Source of the DNA: Shewanella amazonensis SB2B
Lineage (GTDB): Bacteria; Pseudomonadota; Gammaproteobacteria; Enterobacterales; Shewanellaceae
Reading direction: 5' to 3'
DNA: 64,000 bases
NCBI RefSeq assembly: GCF_000015245.1
Contig: NC_008700.1
Span: 2,610,001 to 2,674,000, forward strand
Position 1 is the first letter of the stretch; each line of letters starts with the position of its first letter. Below are positions 54,098 to 63,252 of this stretch, piece by piece. The notes under the pieces are model-generated. The model ran no database searches and was not told the DNA's origin. It saw nothing but the letters and a program-made list of their open reading frames with translations. The translations under genes were made by a program, and so were the position numbers.

Positions 54098-55936
54098 ATG
54101 ATTAGACTCTTTCAACTTTTTGAGCGCTGGACTCCAGCATTACCGGACACAGACGCGACCAAGCCACCCTCTGGCTTATTCGCTTTTTGTAGACACTATA
54201 CGCGTGGATTTGAAATACCACTGATCAGCATGTCGCTGCTGACAGCGCTGCTTGCGGCGCTTGAAGTATCGCTTTTTGGTTTTATGGGGCAGTTGGTGGA
54301 TTGGCTGGTGAATAAAGACCCAGCTACCCTGCTGCAGGACGAAGGCAAAACGCTGCTTGGCATGACGTTACTGGTACTGGTGGCAATTCCGCTGTTGGTG
54401 CTACTGCACGCCCTGATTGCTTATCAAAGCCTCCTTGGCAACTATCCCATGTCTATCCGCTGGCTGGCACACCGCTACCTGCTCAAGCAAAGCATTGGTT
54501 TTTATCAGAATGAATTTGCAGGCCGGATTGCCACCAAGGTGATGCAGTCAGCGCTCGCGGTGCGTGAAACCGTGATGAAGCTGCTCGATGTCGCCGTGTA
54601 TATTCTGGTGTACTTCACCTCGATGCTGGTGATCATAGCCCAAAGCGACTGGCGATTGATGATGCCGATGCTGGTATGGCTGTGTTTCTATGTGGCACTC
54701 CAGTGGTATTTCATTCCCAGACTGAAAAGGGTATCAACCGAGCAGGCAGATGCCCGCTCAACCATGACAGGCCGCATTGTCGACAGCTATACCAATATTT
54801 CCACCGTGAAACTCTTTTCCCATACCCAGAGAGAAGCGGACTACGCCCGTGACGCCATGGGCAGCTTCCTGGACACTGTATACCGGCAAATGCGTTTGGT
54901 GACCGGGCTTAATGTCAGTGTACAGGTCATCAACTACATGTTGGTGTTCGCCGTTGCGGCAATCGCCATTCTGTTATGGACAGAGCAAGCCATCACCATA
55001 GGTGCCATCGCCATCGCCGTGAGTTTGGCGCTGCGCCTCAATGGTATGAGCCAGTGGATCATGTGGGAAGTGAGTTCACTGTTTGAAAACATAGGCACTG
55101 TGGTGGATGGGATGAATACCCTCTCCAAACCGACCCAAATTGAAGACGCGCCGACTGCAAAGGCTCTGCAGGTCAACAATGGAGCTATTCACTACAAAGA
55201 CGTGAGCTTTCATTATGGCGAAGGCAGCGGTGTGATTGACGGACTTGAGCTCAATATTCGCCCCGGTGAAAAAGTGGGACTCGTGGGCCGCTCTGGCGCA
55301 GGTAAATCCACCATGGTGAATCTGTTGATGCGCTTTTATGATGTGGAGCGCGGCGAGATACTCATCGATGGTCAGCCCATCAATGAAGTGACTCAGGACT
55401 CGCTGCGGGCTCATATCGGAATGGTGACCCAGGATACCTCGTTGCTGCACCGCACTATTCGGGAAAATATTCTCTACGGTCGCCCGGATGCGACAGAAGA
55501 TGAGCTCAATAAGGCTATCGACAGGGCTCAGGCAAGAGAATTTATCGAGCAGCTCAGTGACCCATCCGGTAACCACGGTTTGGATGCCATGGTGGGCGAA
55601 CGGGGAGTAAAGCTCTCCGGCGGACAGCGTCAGCGCATTGCCATCGCCCGGGTACTGCTGAAAGACGCACCTATTCTGATTTTAGATGAAGCCACCTCGG
55701 CACTGGACTCAGAAGTAGAGGCGGCCATTCAGGAAAGCCTATATCAGCTAATGGAAGGGAAAACTGTGATTGCCATTGCCCACCGTTTATCAACCATTGC
55801 CGCCATGGACAGACTTATCGTGCTCGATGAAGGCAAAGTCGTAGAGCAAGGCAGCCATAAGGAACTCGTGGCTCACGGCGGTATATACGCTCAGCTGTGG
55901 GCCCATCAGACCGGTGGTTTCCTCGGGACTGAGTAG
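54098..55936 (+). CDS. ABC transporter, fused permease/ATPase (exporter type)
   Basis: 612 residues. Six membrane helices in the N-terminal half, followed by the nucleotide-binding domain from about residue 360. Walker A is GRSGAGKST, the signature LSGGQRQRIAIAR, Walker B ILILDEATS and the H-loop IAHRLS. It is a half-transporter of the MsbA/multidrug type and would act as a homodimer; the substrate is not predictable. Divergent from the Ada-AlkA gene. A terminator follows. Confidence 0.9.
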   Translation: MIRLFQLFERWTPALPDTDATKPPSGLFAFCRHYTRGFEIPLISMSLLTALLAALEVSLFGFMGQLVDWLVNKDPATLLQDEGKTLLGMTLLVLVAIPLLVLLHALIAYQSLLGNYPMSIRWLAHRYLLKQSIGFYQNEFAGRIATKVMQSALAVRETVMKLLDVAVYILVYFTSMLVIIAQSDWRLMMPMLVWLCFYVALQWYFIPRLKRVSTEQADARSTMTGRIVDSYTNISTVKLFSHTQREADYARDAMGSFLDTVYRQMRLVTGLNVSVQVINYMLVFAVAAIAILLWTEQAITIGAIAIAVSLALRLNGMSQWIMWEVSSLFENIGTVVDGMNTLSKPTQIEDAPTAKALQVNNGAIHYKDVSFHYGEGSGVIDGLELNIRPGEKVGLVGRSGAGKSTMVNLLMRFYDVERGEILIDGQPINEVTQDSLRAHIGMVTQDTSLLHRTIRENILYGRPDATEDELNKAIDRAQAREFIEQLSDPSGNHGLDAMVGERGVKLSGGQRQRIAIARVLLKDAPILILDEATSALDSEVEAAIQESLYQLMEGKTVIAIAHRLSTIAAMDRLIVLDEGKVVEQGSHKELVAHGGIYAQLWAHQTGGFLGTE

Positions 55937-55953
55937 CCTTTATCCAGTCCATC

Positions 55954-55984
55954 AAAGGGCACAAAGCAACTGTGCCCTTTTTTA
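55954..55984 (+). terminator. Terminator of the ABC transporter gene
   Basis: AAAGGGCACA (55954-55963) pairs with TGTGCCCTTT (55971-55980), followed by TTTATT. Confidence 0.85.
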
Positions 55985-56282
55985 TTGTCTGTCTGTATCC
56001 AATCCTATTCCTTCTAATCACACTCAAGCCTGGCTCATATTACAGATGTAGAGAGTCGCGACATGGAAATGTAAGACAGGACAGTGAACAGGCTGGTGCC
56101 TGGATTAGCTATCACCTTGGTGGCGCGAACCGCTGGAGGCAGGACGATACCAATTCCCGGTATCAAAGGTTCAGTATCAAATTTTCAGTATATTCACTGC
56201 TCAAACGCTGTAATTGAAAGCGCCTGGAAAGAGTAATTAGTGGGGTATGAAGAATGCTGACGAGATATGTACGTCAGAAAAC

Positions 56283-56306
56283 AAAAAACCACCCTAGGGG
56301 TGGTTT
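56283..56306 (-). terminator. Terminator of the tRNA array
   Basis: CCACCC pairs with GGGTGG around a short loop, with a T-run on the minus strand just past the last tRNA-Ala. Confidence 0.85.
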
Positions 56307-56312
56307 TAAATT

Positions 56313-56388
<76 letters not shown>

Positions 56389-56425
56389 GAAATCTTCGCT
56401 GAAATGGCAAAAACTTCAGAAAATG

Positions 56426-56501
56426 TGGCATCCCCTAGGGGATTCGAACCCCTGTTACCGCCGTGAAAGGGCGGTGTCCTAGGCCTCTAGACGAAGGGGA
56501 C
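56426..56501 (-). tRNA. tRNA-Glu(TTC), copy 1
   Basis: 76 nt with TTC anticodon in CTTTCAC and CCA encoded. The acceptor pair 1-72 is G-U instead of G-C of E. coli. Confidence 0.97.
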
Positions 56502-56535
56502 CCCGGACTCACGATTAACGCCGTGAACACGTATT

Positions 56536-56611
<76 letters not shown>

Positions 56612-56648
56612 GAAATCTTCGCTGAATTGGCAAAAACTTCAGAAAATG

Positions 56649-56724
56649 TGGCATCCCCTAGGGGATTCGAACCCCTGTTACCGCCGTGAAAGGGCGGTGT
56701 CCTAGGCCTCTAGACGAAGGGGAC
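56649..56724 (-). tRNA. tRNA-Glu(TTC), copy 2
   Basis: Identical to Glu copy 1, including the flanking spacers. Confidence 0.97.
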
Positions 56725-56758
56725 CCCGGACTCACGATTAACGCCGTGAACACGTATT

Positions 56759-56834
<76 letters not shown>

Positions 56835-56871
56835 GAAATCTTCGCTGAAATGGCAAAAACTTCAGAAAATG

Positions 56872-56941
56872 TGGCATCCACTGGATACCGCCGTGCCATC
56901 TTTGATAGCGCGGTGTCCCACCGCCCGAAAGCTTTAGAACA
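56872..56941 (-). pseudogene. Degenerate tRNA-Glu remnant
   Basis: Read on the minus strand, the sequence keeps tRNA-Glu pieces (GGACACCGC-like, CGGCGGTA, GGATGCC) but lacks a normal acceptor 5' arm and T-arm. In place of the anticodon loop lies GCTATC-AAA-GATGGC, able to form a small hairpin. The 77-bp block is flanked by copies of the same spacer text, as expected of a duplicated unit that decayed. Confidence 0.7.
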
Positions 56942-56948
56942 GAAAATG

Positions 56949-57024
56949 TGGCATCCCCTAGGGGATTCGAACCCCTGTTACCGCCGTGAAAGGGCGGTGT
57001 CCTAGGCCTCTAGACGAAGGGGAC
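56949..57024 (-). tRNA. tRNA-Glu(TTC), copy 3
   Basis: Intact, identical to the other Glu copies. Confidence 0.97.
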
Positions 57025-57058
57025 CCCGGACTCACGATTAACGCCGTGAACACGTATT

Positions 57059-57134
<76 letters not shown>

Positions 57135-57171
57135 GAAATCTTCGCTGAAATGGCAAAAACTTCAGAAAATG

Positions 57172-57247
57172 TGGCATCCCCTAGGGGATTCGAACCCCTG
57201 TTACCGCCGTGAAAGGGCGGTGTCCTAGGCCTCTAGACGAAGGGGAC
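57172..57247 (-). tRNA. tRNA-Glu(TTC), copy 4
   Basis: Intact. The downstream-strand spacer on its right changes to the second spacer type (TTAAGTGTTTAGACTCGC...). Confidence 0.97.
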
Positions 57248-57283
57248 CCCGGACTTAAGTGTTTAGACTCGCTTAAAAGAGTG

Positions 57284-57359
57284 TGGCATCCCCTAGGGGA
57301 TTCGAACCCCTGTTACCGCCGTGAAAGGGCGGTGTCCTAGGCCTCTAGACGAAGGGGAC
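57284..57359 (-). tRNA. tRNA-Glu(TTC), copy 5
   Basis: Intact, in a 112-bp Glu-only repeat series. Confidence 0.97.
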
Positions 57360-57395
57360 CCTGGACTTAAGTGTTTAGACTCGCTTAAAAGAGTG

Positions 57396-57486
57396 TGGCA
57401 TCCCTTGCGGGATTCAAACCACTGTTACCGCCGACTCTCTATATAAAAAGAGTGGGCGGTGTCCTAGGCCTCTAGACGAAGGGGAC
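57396..57486 (-). pseudogene. Altered tRNA-Glu with hairpin in place of the anticodon loop
   Basis: 91 nt, aligned over its length with tRNA-Glu. The D-arm and anticodon stem (CCGCC/GGCGG) are kept, but the 7-nt loop with TTC is replaced by a 22-nt loop in which ACTCT pairs with AGAGT. The T-arm has C56 changed to T, stem mismatches, and one acceptor mismatch. CCA is present. No usable anticodon remains, so it cannot decode Glu codons. Confidence 0.85.
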
Positions 57487-57522
57487 CCTGGACTTAAGTG
57501 TTTAGACTCGCTTAAAAGAGTG

Positions 57523-57598
57523 TGGCATCCCCTAGGGGATTCGAACCCCTGTTACCGCCGTGAAAGGGCGGTGTCCTAGGCCTCTAGACGAAGGGGAC
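57523..57598 (-). tRNA. tRNA-Glu(TTC), copy 6
   Basis: Intact, same as the other Glu copies, with the same right-hand spacer. Confidence 0.97.
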
Positions 57599-57634
57599 CC
57601 TGGACTTAAGTGTTTAGACTCGCTTAAAAGAGTG

Positions 57635-57710
57635 TGGCATCCCCTAGGGGATTCGAACCCCTGTTACCGCCGTGAAAGGGCGGTGTCCTAGGCCTCTAGA
57701 CGAAGGGGAC
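57635..57710 (-). tRNA. tRNA-Glu(TTC), copy 7
   Basis: Intact. Confidence 0.97.
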
Positions 57711-57726
57711 CCTGGACAGAGAAGTT

Positions 57727-57802
<76 letters not shown>

Positions 57803-57869
57803 TTGCTTCTCTTACTGCATTTGAGTGTGCTGCCAGCGCTGCTGACACCGTGTCTCGACTGCGTGGCGC

Positions 57870-57898
57870 ATTCTATGCAGCACACCAAAATGTGTCAA
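57870..57898 (-). promoter_or_regulatory. Sigma-70 promoter of the tRNA array
   Basis: On the minus strand: -35 TTGACA (57893-57898), a 17-bp spacer, -10 TAGAAT (57870-57875), then GCGCC. This GC-rich discriminator is the kind found in stringently controlled stable-RNA promoters. It lies about 70 bp before the first tRNA. Confidence 0.85.
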
Positions 57899-57906
57899 CG
57901 CCTTTT

Positions 57907-59316
57907 TTAGGAATTTATCCTATCTGCTACAAAATCAACCGCTTTGGAGATTCTTTGCTCAGAGCGGGCTTTTCCTATGAGTTCCAAGGTGATATCCAAT
58001 CCAGGTGACTGCCCTGCCCCGGTCACGGCAACGCGCAGTGGCATGCCCACTTTACCCATACCGACTTCCAGTTCAGTTGCTGTCTCTTCAATGGCTTGAT
58101 GAATTGCTTCGCGAGTCCACTCAGTCAGGGCAGCCAGTTTCTGCTGAACCAGTTTCAAAGGCTCGAGTGCCACACCACGCAGATGCTTTTTGGCCTGGTC
58201 GGCATCGAATTCTTCAAAGTCTTCATAGAAGTAGCGGCTTGATGCAGCCAGTTCTTTCAATGTTTTGGCGCGCTCAGACAACGCAGTCACCACGTCGGCA
58301 AGGGCCGGACCATTGCTGGTATCGATACCCTGATCCTTCATGTGCCACTCAAGGTGCTTGGCCACATACTCAGGATCCAAAGCTTTAATATAGTGCTGGT
58401 TCAGCCACAGCAGTTTTTCGCTGTTAAAGGCAGAGGCGGCCTTGTTGATGTCATCGAGACGGAAAAATTCCACCAATTCATCCATGGAGAAGATTTCCTG
58501 ATCGCCATGGGACCAGCCCAGACGCACCAGATAGTTCAACAAGGCTTCTGGCAGATAACCGTCGTCACGGTACTGCATCACACTCACAGCGCCGTGGCGC
58601 TTGGACAGCTTGGCACCATCATCACCCAGGATCATGGAAACGTGGGCGTATTCAGGAATAGGTGCACCGAGTGCTTTGAGAATATTGATCTGACGTGGGG
58701 TGTTGTTGATATGGTCTTCACCGCGCACCACGTGGGTTATGCCCATGTCCCAATCGTCCACTACCACGCAGAAGTTGTAGGTTGGGCTGCCATCGGTACG
58801 GCGAATGATAAGGTCGTCCAGCTCTTCGTTGGCAATTTCGATACGGCCACGCACGTGGTCATCAAACACCACACTGCCTCCCTGAGGATTCAGGAAGCGC
58901 ACTACATGAGGTTCACCTTCAGCGCGAGGGGCGGCGCCGCGGCAGCAACCATCATACTTCTGACGCTCACCCTTGGCGGCCTGCTCTTCACGCACGGCTT
59001 CCAGACGCTCTTTGGAGCAATAACATTTGTATGCCGTACCGGCCTTGAGCATTTGATCGATAATTTCGTTGTACCGGTCAAATCGCTTGGTCTGATAGTA
59101 AGGACCCTCATCCCAGTTCAGGTTCAGCCATTCCATTCCTTCCAAAATAGCGTCTACTGCTTCTTGGGTTGAGCGCTCAAGGTCGGTATCTTCGATACGC
59201 AACACAAACTCCCCCTGATTGGCGCGGGCGTGAAGCCATGAATACAGCGCTGTACGGGCACCACCAACGTGCAGGAATCCAGTGGGGCTGGGAGCAAAAC
59301 GGGTTTTTACAGTCAT
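57907..59316 (-). CDS. gltX: Glutamyl-tRNA synthetase
   Basis: 469 residues (E. coli 471). Attaches glutamate to tRNA-Glu. The HIGH-type motif is in PSPTGFLHVGGARTALY (about residues 8-24), the KMSKS-type in AKLSKRHGA (about 235-243), and the zinc-binding Cys cluster is in YKCYCSKER...CCRG. The ATG at 59316 is chosen because family members start MTVKTRFAPSPTG. It lies just upstream of the tRNA array promoter, in the same direction as the tRNA genes it serves. Confidence 0.96.
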   Translation of the reverse strand: MTVKTRFAPSPTGFLHVGGARTALYSWLHARANQGEFVLRIEDTDLERSTQEAVDAILEGMEWLNLNWDEGPYYQTKRFDRYNEIIDQMLKAGTAYKCYCSKERLEAVREEQAAKGERQKYDGCCRGAAPRAEGEPHVVRFLNPQGGSVVFDDHVRGRIEIANEELDDLIIRRTDGSPTYNFCVVVDDWDMGITHVVRGEDHINNTPRQINILKALGAPIPEYAHVSMILGDDGAKLSKRHGAVSVMQYRDDGYLPEALLNYLVRLGWSHGDQEIFSMDELVEFFRLDDINKAASAFNSEKLLWLNQHYIKALDPEYVAKHLEWHMKDQGIDTSNGPALADVVTALSERAKTLKELAASSRYFYEDFEEFDADQAKKHLRGVALEPLKLVQQKLAALTEWTREAIHQAIEETATELEVGMGKVGMPLRVAVTGAGQSPGLDITLELIGKARSEQRISKAVDFVADRINS

Positions 59317-59557
59317 AGGGGACACTAACCTATTAGCAAAGGGCCATCGGGCCTTAAGGGTCAAAGTGGCAGTATTCTACCAGTGTATTGGGCCGTTGGA
59401 AAATGGGCTCATGTCCGGGTTATGAGGGTAAAGATACGGGGATTCAAAACTTCACGGCATGAAATCCGCCCCGCTTATTCGACAATAGACTGAGCCCTGT
59501 TTAGGGCTGTCGGTACTTTTATTCTATGCTCAGTGAAGATAATGACAGGAATATCCC

Positions 59558-59785
59558 ATGGCCAACGTCAGTCAATCCGCTTCGCTGGACAGCATCGCCG
59601 CTTATCTCAAGCGCCTGCACGGCTGCGATCAGGATACAGCACTTAAAGAAGCCAGAGAGGTCTTGCATAACCTGATGGCCATGAGGCAAAAGGGATTTAT
59701 TAACGGCTGGTATTTTGATGAGCGCGGGCACCTCGAACTGCTGCCGAGTGATGCCGTACAAAAACACCTCTCGCCGCCGAAATAA
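59558..59785 (+). CDS. Hypothetical 75-residue protein
   Basis: 75 residues, MANVSQSASLDSIAAYLKRL..., mainly helical, no signal peptide or cysteine cluster. AGGA precedes the ATG, so it looks genuine. I do not recognise a family. It stands alone between gltX and dctP. Confidence 0.72.
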   Translation: MANVSQSASLDSIAAYLKRLHGCDQDTALKEAREVLHNLMAMRQKGFINGWYFDERGHLELLPSDAVQKHLSPPK

Positions 59786-59831
59786 GCCCACCTTTTTAAA
59801 CGGTGCAGCTGTCTCCTTCCGATGCGCAATT

Positions 59832-59911
59832 TGGGTGGATTTCCACCCATCCAGGATTTTAGTGTGAGCGGCTACTCACCCACACCATTCCACCATGTGC
59901 GACAGATCACT
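59832..59911 (+). promoter_or_regulatory. Candidate activator/CRP sites before dctP
   Basis: Three inverted or direct motifs upstream of the sigma-54 promoter: TGGGTGGA-TT-TCCACCCA (59832-59849), GTGAG-N6-CTCAC (59864-59879) and a CRP-like TGTGC-N6-TCACT (59896-59911). Their distance of 50-130 bp is right for a sigma-54 activator such as DctD. The first palindrome has the length and symmetry of Rhizobium DctD sites. Which protein binds is not shown. Confidence 0.4.
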
Positions 59912-59958
59912 GATTTAACCACTTCATTACCAATGAGTTAAAGCAATGTTAACCATAT

Positions 59959-59973
59959 TGGCCTACTCTTTGC
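59959..59973 (+). promoter_or_regulatory. Sigma-54 promoter of dctPQM
   Basis: TGGC at 59959-59962 and TTGC at 59970-59973 fit the -24/-12 sigma-54 consensus (TGGCAC-N5-TTGC) with exact spacing of GG and GC. Transcription should start near 59985, leaving a leader of about 70 nt before dctP. Confidence 0.7.
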
Positions 59974-60053
59974 CTTGTCTTTAACAGACCTCAAGGGAAA
60001 TCACAGCTGTATCCCGAGGAAAGATACGCAATAACAACTCAAGGGAATTCAAA

Positions 60054-61073
60054 ATGAAAGTATCAAAACCAGCGACCCTGCAATCTCTCTTTACCCTAGG
60101 CAAAGCCAGCCTGCTGGCAACCGTGCTGGGATTCAGCTTCGGTGCAGTCGCCGAACCGGTAGAAATCAAGTTCTCCCACGTGGTAGCGGAAAACACCCCC
60201 AAAGGCCAAATGGCGCTCAAGTTTAAAGAGTTGGTGGAAAGCCGTCTTCCCGGTGAATATAAGGTGAGTGTATTTCCCAACTCACAGCTCTTTGGTGACA
60301 ACAACGAACTGGCGGCACTGCTGCTGAACGATGTACAGCTGGTAGCGCCATCCCTGTCCAAGTTCGAGCGCTATACCAAAAAACTGCAGGTATTCGATCT
60401 GCCCTTCCTGTTTGAAGACATGGATGCGGTGGACCGCTTCCAACAGAGTGAAGCTGGCCAGCAACTGCTGAACTCTATGAGCCGCAAAGGCCTGGTTGGT
60501 TTGGGCTATCTGCACAATGGGATGAAGCAGTTTTCGGCCAACAATGCCCTGTCACTGCCAGGCGACGCCGCCGGTAAGAAATTCCGCATCATGCCTTCCG
60601 ATGTGATTGCAGCGCAGTTTGAGGCCGTGGGTGCCATCCCGGTGAAAAAGCCGTTCTCCGAAGTCTTTACCCTGCTGCAGACCCGCGCCATCGATGGCCA
60701 GGAAAACACCTGGTCCAATATCTATTCCAAGAAGTTTTATGAAGTACAGACTCACATTACCGAGAGCAATCACGGCGTACTCGACTATATGTTGGTCACC
60801 TCTGAAACCTTCTGGAAGAGTCTGCCCAAGGACAAACGCGAAATCATCAAGCAGTCCATGGACGAAGCCGTTGCCCTTGGGAACAAACTGGCTCTGGAAA
60901 AAGCCAACGAAGATCGTCAGCTCATCCTCGACTCCAAGCGTGTTGAGCTGGTGACCCTGACCCCCGAGCAGCGCCAGGCCTGGGTTAATGCCATGCGTCC
61001 TGTCTGGTCACAGTTTGAAGACAAGATTGGTAAAGACCTGATTGAAGCCGCCGAGTCTGCCAACAAGCCGTAA
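60054..61073 (+). CDS. dctP: TRAP transporter solute-binding protein DctP
   Basis: 339-residue periplasmic binding protein. A signal peptide extends to about residue 33 (...GFSFGAVAEP). The conserved region VEIKFSHVVAENTPKG and the mid-part FRIMPSDVIAAQFEAVGAIP identify a TRAP DctP for C4-dicarboxylates (succinate, fumarate, malate). The Arg of FRIM contacts the substrate carboxylate. AGGGAATTC precedes ATG. A hairpin follows, before dctQ. Confidence 0.94.
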   Translation: MKVSKPATLQSLFTLGKASLLATVLGFSFGAVAEPVEIKFSHVVAENTPKGQMALKFKELVESRLPGEYKVSVFPNSQLFGDNNELAALLLNDVQLVAPSLSKFERYTKKLQVFDLPFLFEDMDAVDRFQQSEAGQQLLNSMSRKGLVGLGYLHNGMKQFSANNALSLPGDAAGKKFRIMPSDVIAAQFEAVGAIPVKKPFSEVFTLLQTRAIDGQENTWSNIYSKKFYEVQTHITESNHGVLDYMLVTSETFWKSLPKDKREIIKQSMDEAVALGNKLALEKANEDRQLILDSKRVELVTLTPEQRQAWVNAMRPVWSQFEDKIGKDLIEAAESANKP

Positions 61074-61081
61074 ACCCGTTT

Positions 61082-61106
61082 GGGGCACCAAGGTGCCCCG
61101 CTTTTG
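61082..61106 (+). terminator. Intercistronic hairpin between dctP and dctQ
   Basis: GGGGCAC (61082-61088) pairs with GTGCCCC (61093-61099), loop CAAG, followed by GCTTTTG. A weak terminator here would give more DctP than DctQM from one transcript. Confidence 0.6.
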
Positions 61107-61169
61107 TTACTCAATAACCAGGGATGACGCTGCCACAGGGACGGTGCAGATATTCCGGGGAGAGCATCA

Positions 61170-61811
61170 GTGATTTCTCGTATTTTTGGTTACTTTGAAG
61201 AAGGCGTACTTAACCTTCTTATCACCCTCATGACACTGCTGGTATTCATGGAGGTCATTGCCCGATTCTTCTTTAATACCGGCTTTTTGTGGATCCAGGA
61301 GCTGACCCTCACCTTTTGTGGCTGGTTTGTTCTCTTTGGCATGTCTTATGGCATCAAGGTCGGCGCCCATATCGGTGTGGATGCCTTCGTCAAAAAACTC
61401 AAGCCTGGTGCCAGGCGCATTTCGGCGTTGCTTGCCGTGAGTATCTGCCTGATTTATTGCGCCATGTTCCTCAAGGGCACCTGGGATTACCTGTCGCAGA
61501 TTTATCACATCGGCATTGGCATGGAAGATTTGGACGTACCCTCAGTGTTAATGAAACAAATGAGCGAAGACTTTGCCTGGGATGTGATGCGCATCGACCC
61601 CGAAGACCCCGCAATTCCCCTTTGGATAAGCCAAAGTATTCTGCTGCTTGGGTTTGTGATGTTGACCTGGCGCTTTCTTGAACTGGCAGTGGCCATTTTT
61701 CGTGGCACTTCCAACGGTTTCAGCTTCCATGATGAGGCCAAAGAAAGTATGCACCTGGCTGATGAACAGTCCGGCGCCAACGACAATAACAATGACGGAG
61801 CCAAGTCATGA
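61170..61811 (+). CDS. dctQ: TRAP transporter small permease DctQ
   Basis: 213 residues with four membrane helices, as in the DctQ family (LLITLMTLLVFMEVIARF; WIQELTLTFCGWFVLFGMSYGI). It links DctP to DctM. GTG start with GGGGAG upstream. The stop overlaps the dctM start by 4 nt. Confidence 0.9.
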   Translation: MISRIFGYFEEGVLNLLITLMTLLVFMEVIARFFFNTGFLWIQELTLTFCGWFVLFGMSYGIKVGAHIGVDAFVKKLKPGARRISALLAVSICLIYCAMFLKGTWDYLSQIYHIGIGMEDLDVPSVLMKQMSEDFAWDVMRIDPEDPAIPLWISQSILLLGFVMLTWRFLELAVAIFRGTSNGFSFHDEAKESMHLADEQSGANDNNNDGAKS

Positions 61812-63208
61812 CCATAGCCACGCTGTTTTTAACCCTGTTCCTGTGCATGCTGCTCGGTATGCCCATCGCCATCGCGCTGGGATTTTCGAGCATGCTGACC
61901 ATATTGCTGTTTTCCAACGACTCTCTGGCATCAGTTGCCCTTAAACTCTACGAAGCCACCTCAGAGCACTACACCCTGCTGGCGATCCCCTTCTTTATTC
62001 TGTCGTCTGCGTTTCTCTCCACCGGTGGCGTGGCACGGCGAATTATCGATTTTGCCATGGACAGTGTCGGCCACATTCGCGGAGGCCTCGCCATGGCGTC
62101 GGTGATGGCTTGTATGCTGTTTGCCGCGGTATCGGGTTCGTCTCCTGCCACTGTCGCGGCCATTGGATCTATCGTGATTGTGGGCATGGTACGCGCAGGC
62201 TACCCGCAAAAGTTTGCCGCCGGGGTGATTACCACCTCGGGTACACTGGGGATCCTTATTCCTCCCTCAATCGTGATGCTGGTGTATGCGGCTGCGACCG
62301 AGGTGTCGGCCGCACGTATGTTTATGGCAGGACTCATCCCCGGACTCCTGATGGGTGTGCTGTTGATGGTGGCCATTTACATTGTCGCCCGCATTAAAAA
62401 TCTTCCCTCCCGCCCCTTCCCCGGCGTAAAAGCCCTGTCGCTTTCCAGCGCCAAGGCCATGGGCGGATTGGCACTGATTTTCATCGTGCTGGGCTCCATT
62501 TACGGCGGTGTGGCGAGCCCAACCGAGGCGGCGGCAGTGGCCTGCGTGTACGCCTATCTGGTCGCGGTGTTTGGCTATCGCGACATAGGCCCACTCAAAG
62601 AGGTGCCATGGCGCAAAGAAGGTGAAGCCATACTCGCTGCGATAGTTCGCAACCTGCTTCACGTGGGGCTGGGGCTCATCAAGACCCCCACCGACAAAGA
62701 AATCCGCAACGTGGTAAGGGATGGCGCCAAAGTCAGCATCATGCTGCTATTTATCATCGCCAATGCCATGCTGTTTGCCCACGTGCTGACCACTGAGCGG
62801 ATTCCGCACATCATCGCTGAAACCATCGTCGGCTGGGGTCTGCCGCCCTGGGGCTTCCTGATTATTGTGAACCTGCTGTTGCTGGCGGCCGGAAACTTTA
62901 TGGAACCTTCAGCCATTCTGCTTATCATGGCCCCCATTTTGTTCCCCATCGCCGTGCAGCTCGGTATCGACCCGATTCACCTGGGGATCATCATGGTGGT
63001 GAACATGGAGATCGGTATGTTAACGCCACCGGTGGGGCTGAATTTGTTTGTGACAGCTGGCATCACAGGCCGCAGCATTGGCTGGGTCATCCATGCGTGC
63101 CTGCCTTGGCTGCTGTTGCTGCTGGGCTTCCTGGTACTCATTACCTATGTGCCGCAGATCAGCCTGTTCCTGCCGGAGTACCTCGACAGCCTGCGAGGGT
63201 TTAAATAA
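61808..63208 (+). CDS. dctM: TRAP transporter large permease DctM
   Basis: 466 residues with about 12 membrane helices; conserved segments include FAAVSGSSPATVAAIGSI, GILIPPSIVMLVY and ASPTEAAAVACVYA. It carries the sodium-coupled uptake of C4-dicarboxylates. A terminator follows 45 bp downstream. Confidence 0.95.
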   Translation: MTIATLFLTLFLCMLLGMPIAIALGFSSMLTILLFSNDSLASVALKLYEATSEHYTLLAIPFFILSSAFLSTGGVARRIIDFAMDSVGHIRGGLAMASVMACMLFAAVSGSSPATVAAIGSIVIVGMVRAGYPQKFAAGVITTSGTLGILIPPSIVMLVYAAATEVSAARMFMAGLIPGLLMGVLLMVAIYIVARIKNLPSRPFPGVKALSLSSAKAMGGLALIFIVLGSIYGGVASPTEAAAVACVYAYLVAVFGYRDIGPLKEVPWRKEGEAILAAIVRNLLHVGLGLIKTPTDKEIRNVVRDGAKVSIMLLFIIANAMLFAHVLTTERIPHIIAETIVGWGLPPWGFLIIVNLLLLAAGNFMEPSAILLIMAPILFPIAVQLGIDPIHLGIIMVVNMEIGMLTPPVGLNLFVTAGITGRSIGWVIHACLPWLLLLLGFLVLITYVPQISLFLPEYLDSLRGFK

Positions 63209-63252
63209 TCCCTGGCTGCACTGTTGATCCAAAGTGTATTTTAAGCGAGCCT

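Larger units (their letters stand above)
55937..56312. other. 376-bp region between the ABC gene and the tRNA array
   Basis: No gene is supported. It contains the terminator at 55954-55984 and the tRNA-array terminator at 56283-56306. Between them there is only unassigned sequence. Confidence 0.5.

Noticed and set aside
59864..59879. GTGAG-N6-CTCAC as a definite CRP site
   Set aside because: Half-sites are shifted by two bases from the CRP consensus; listed only as part of the candidate activator region.
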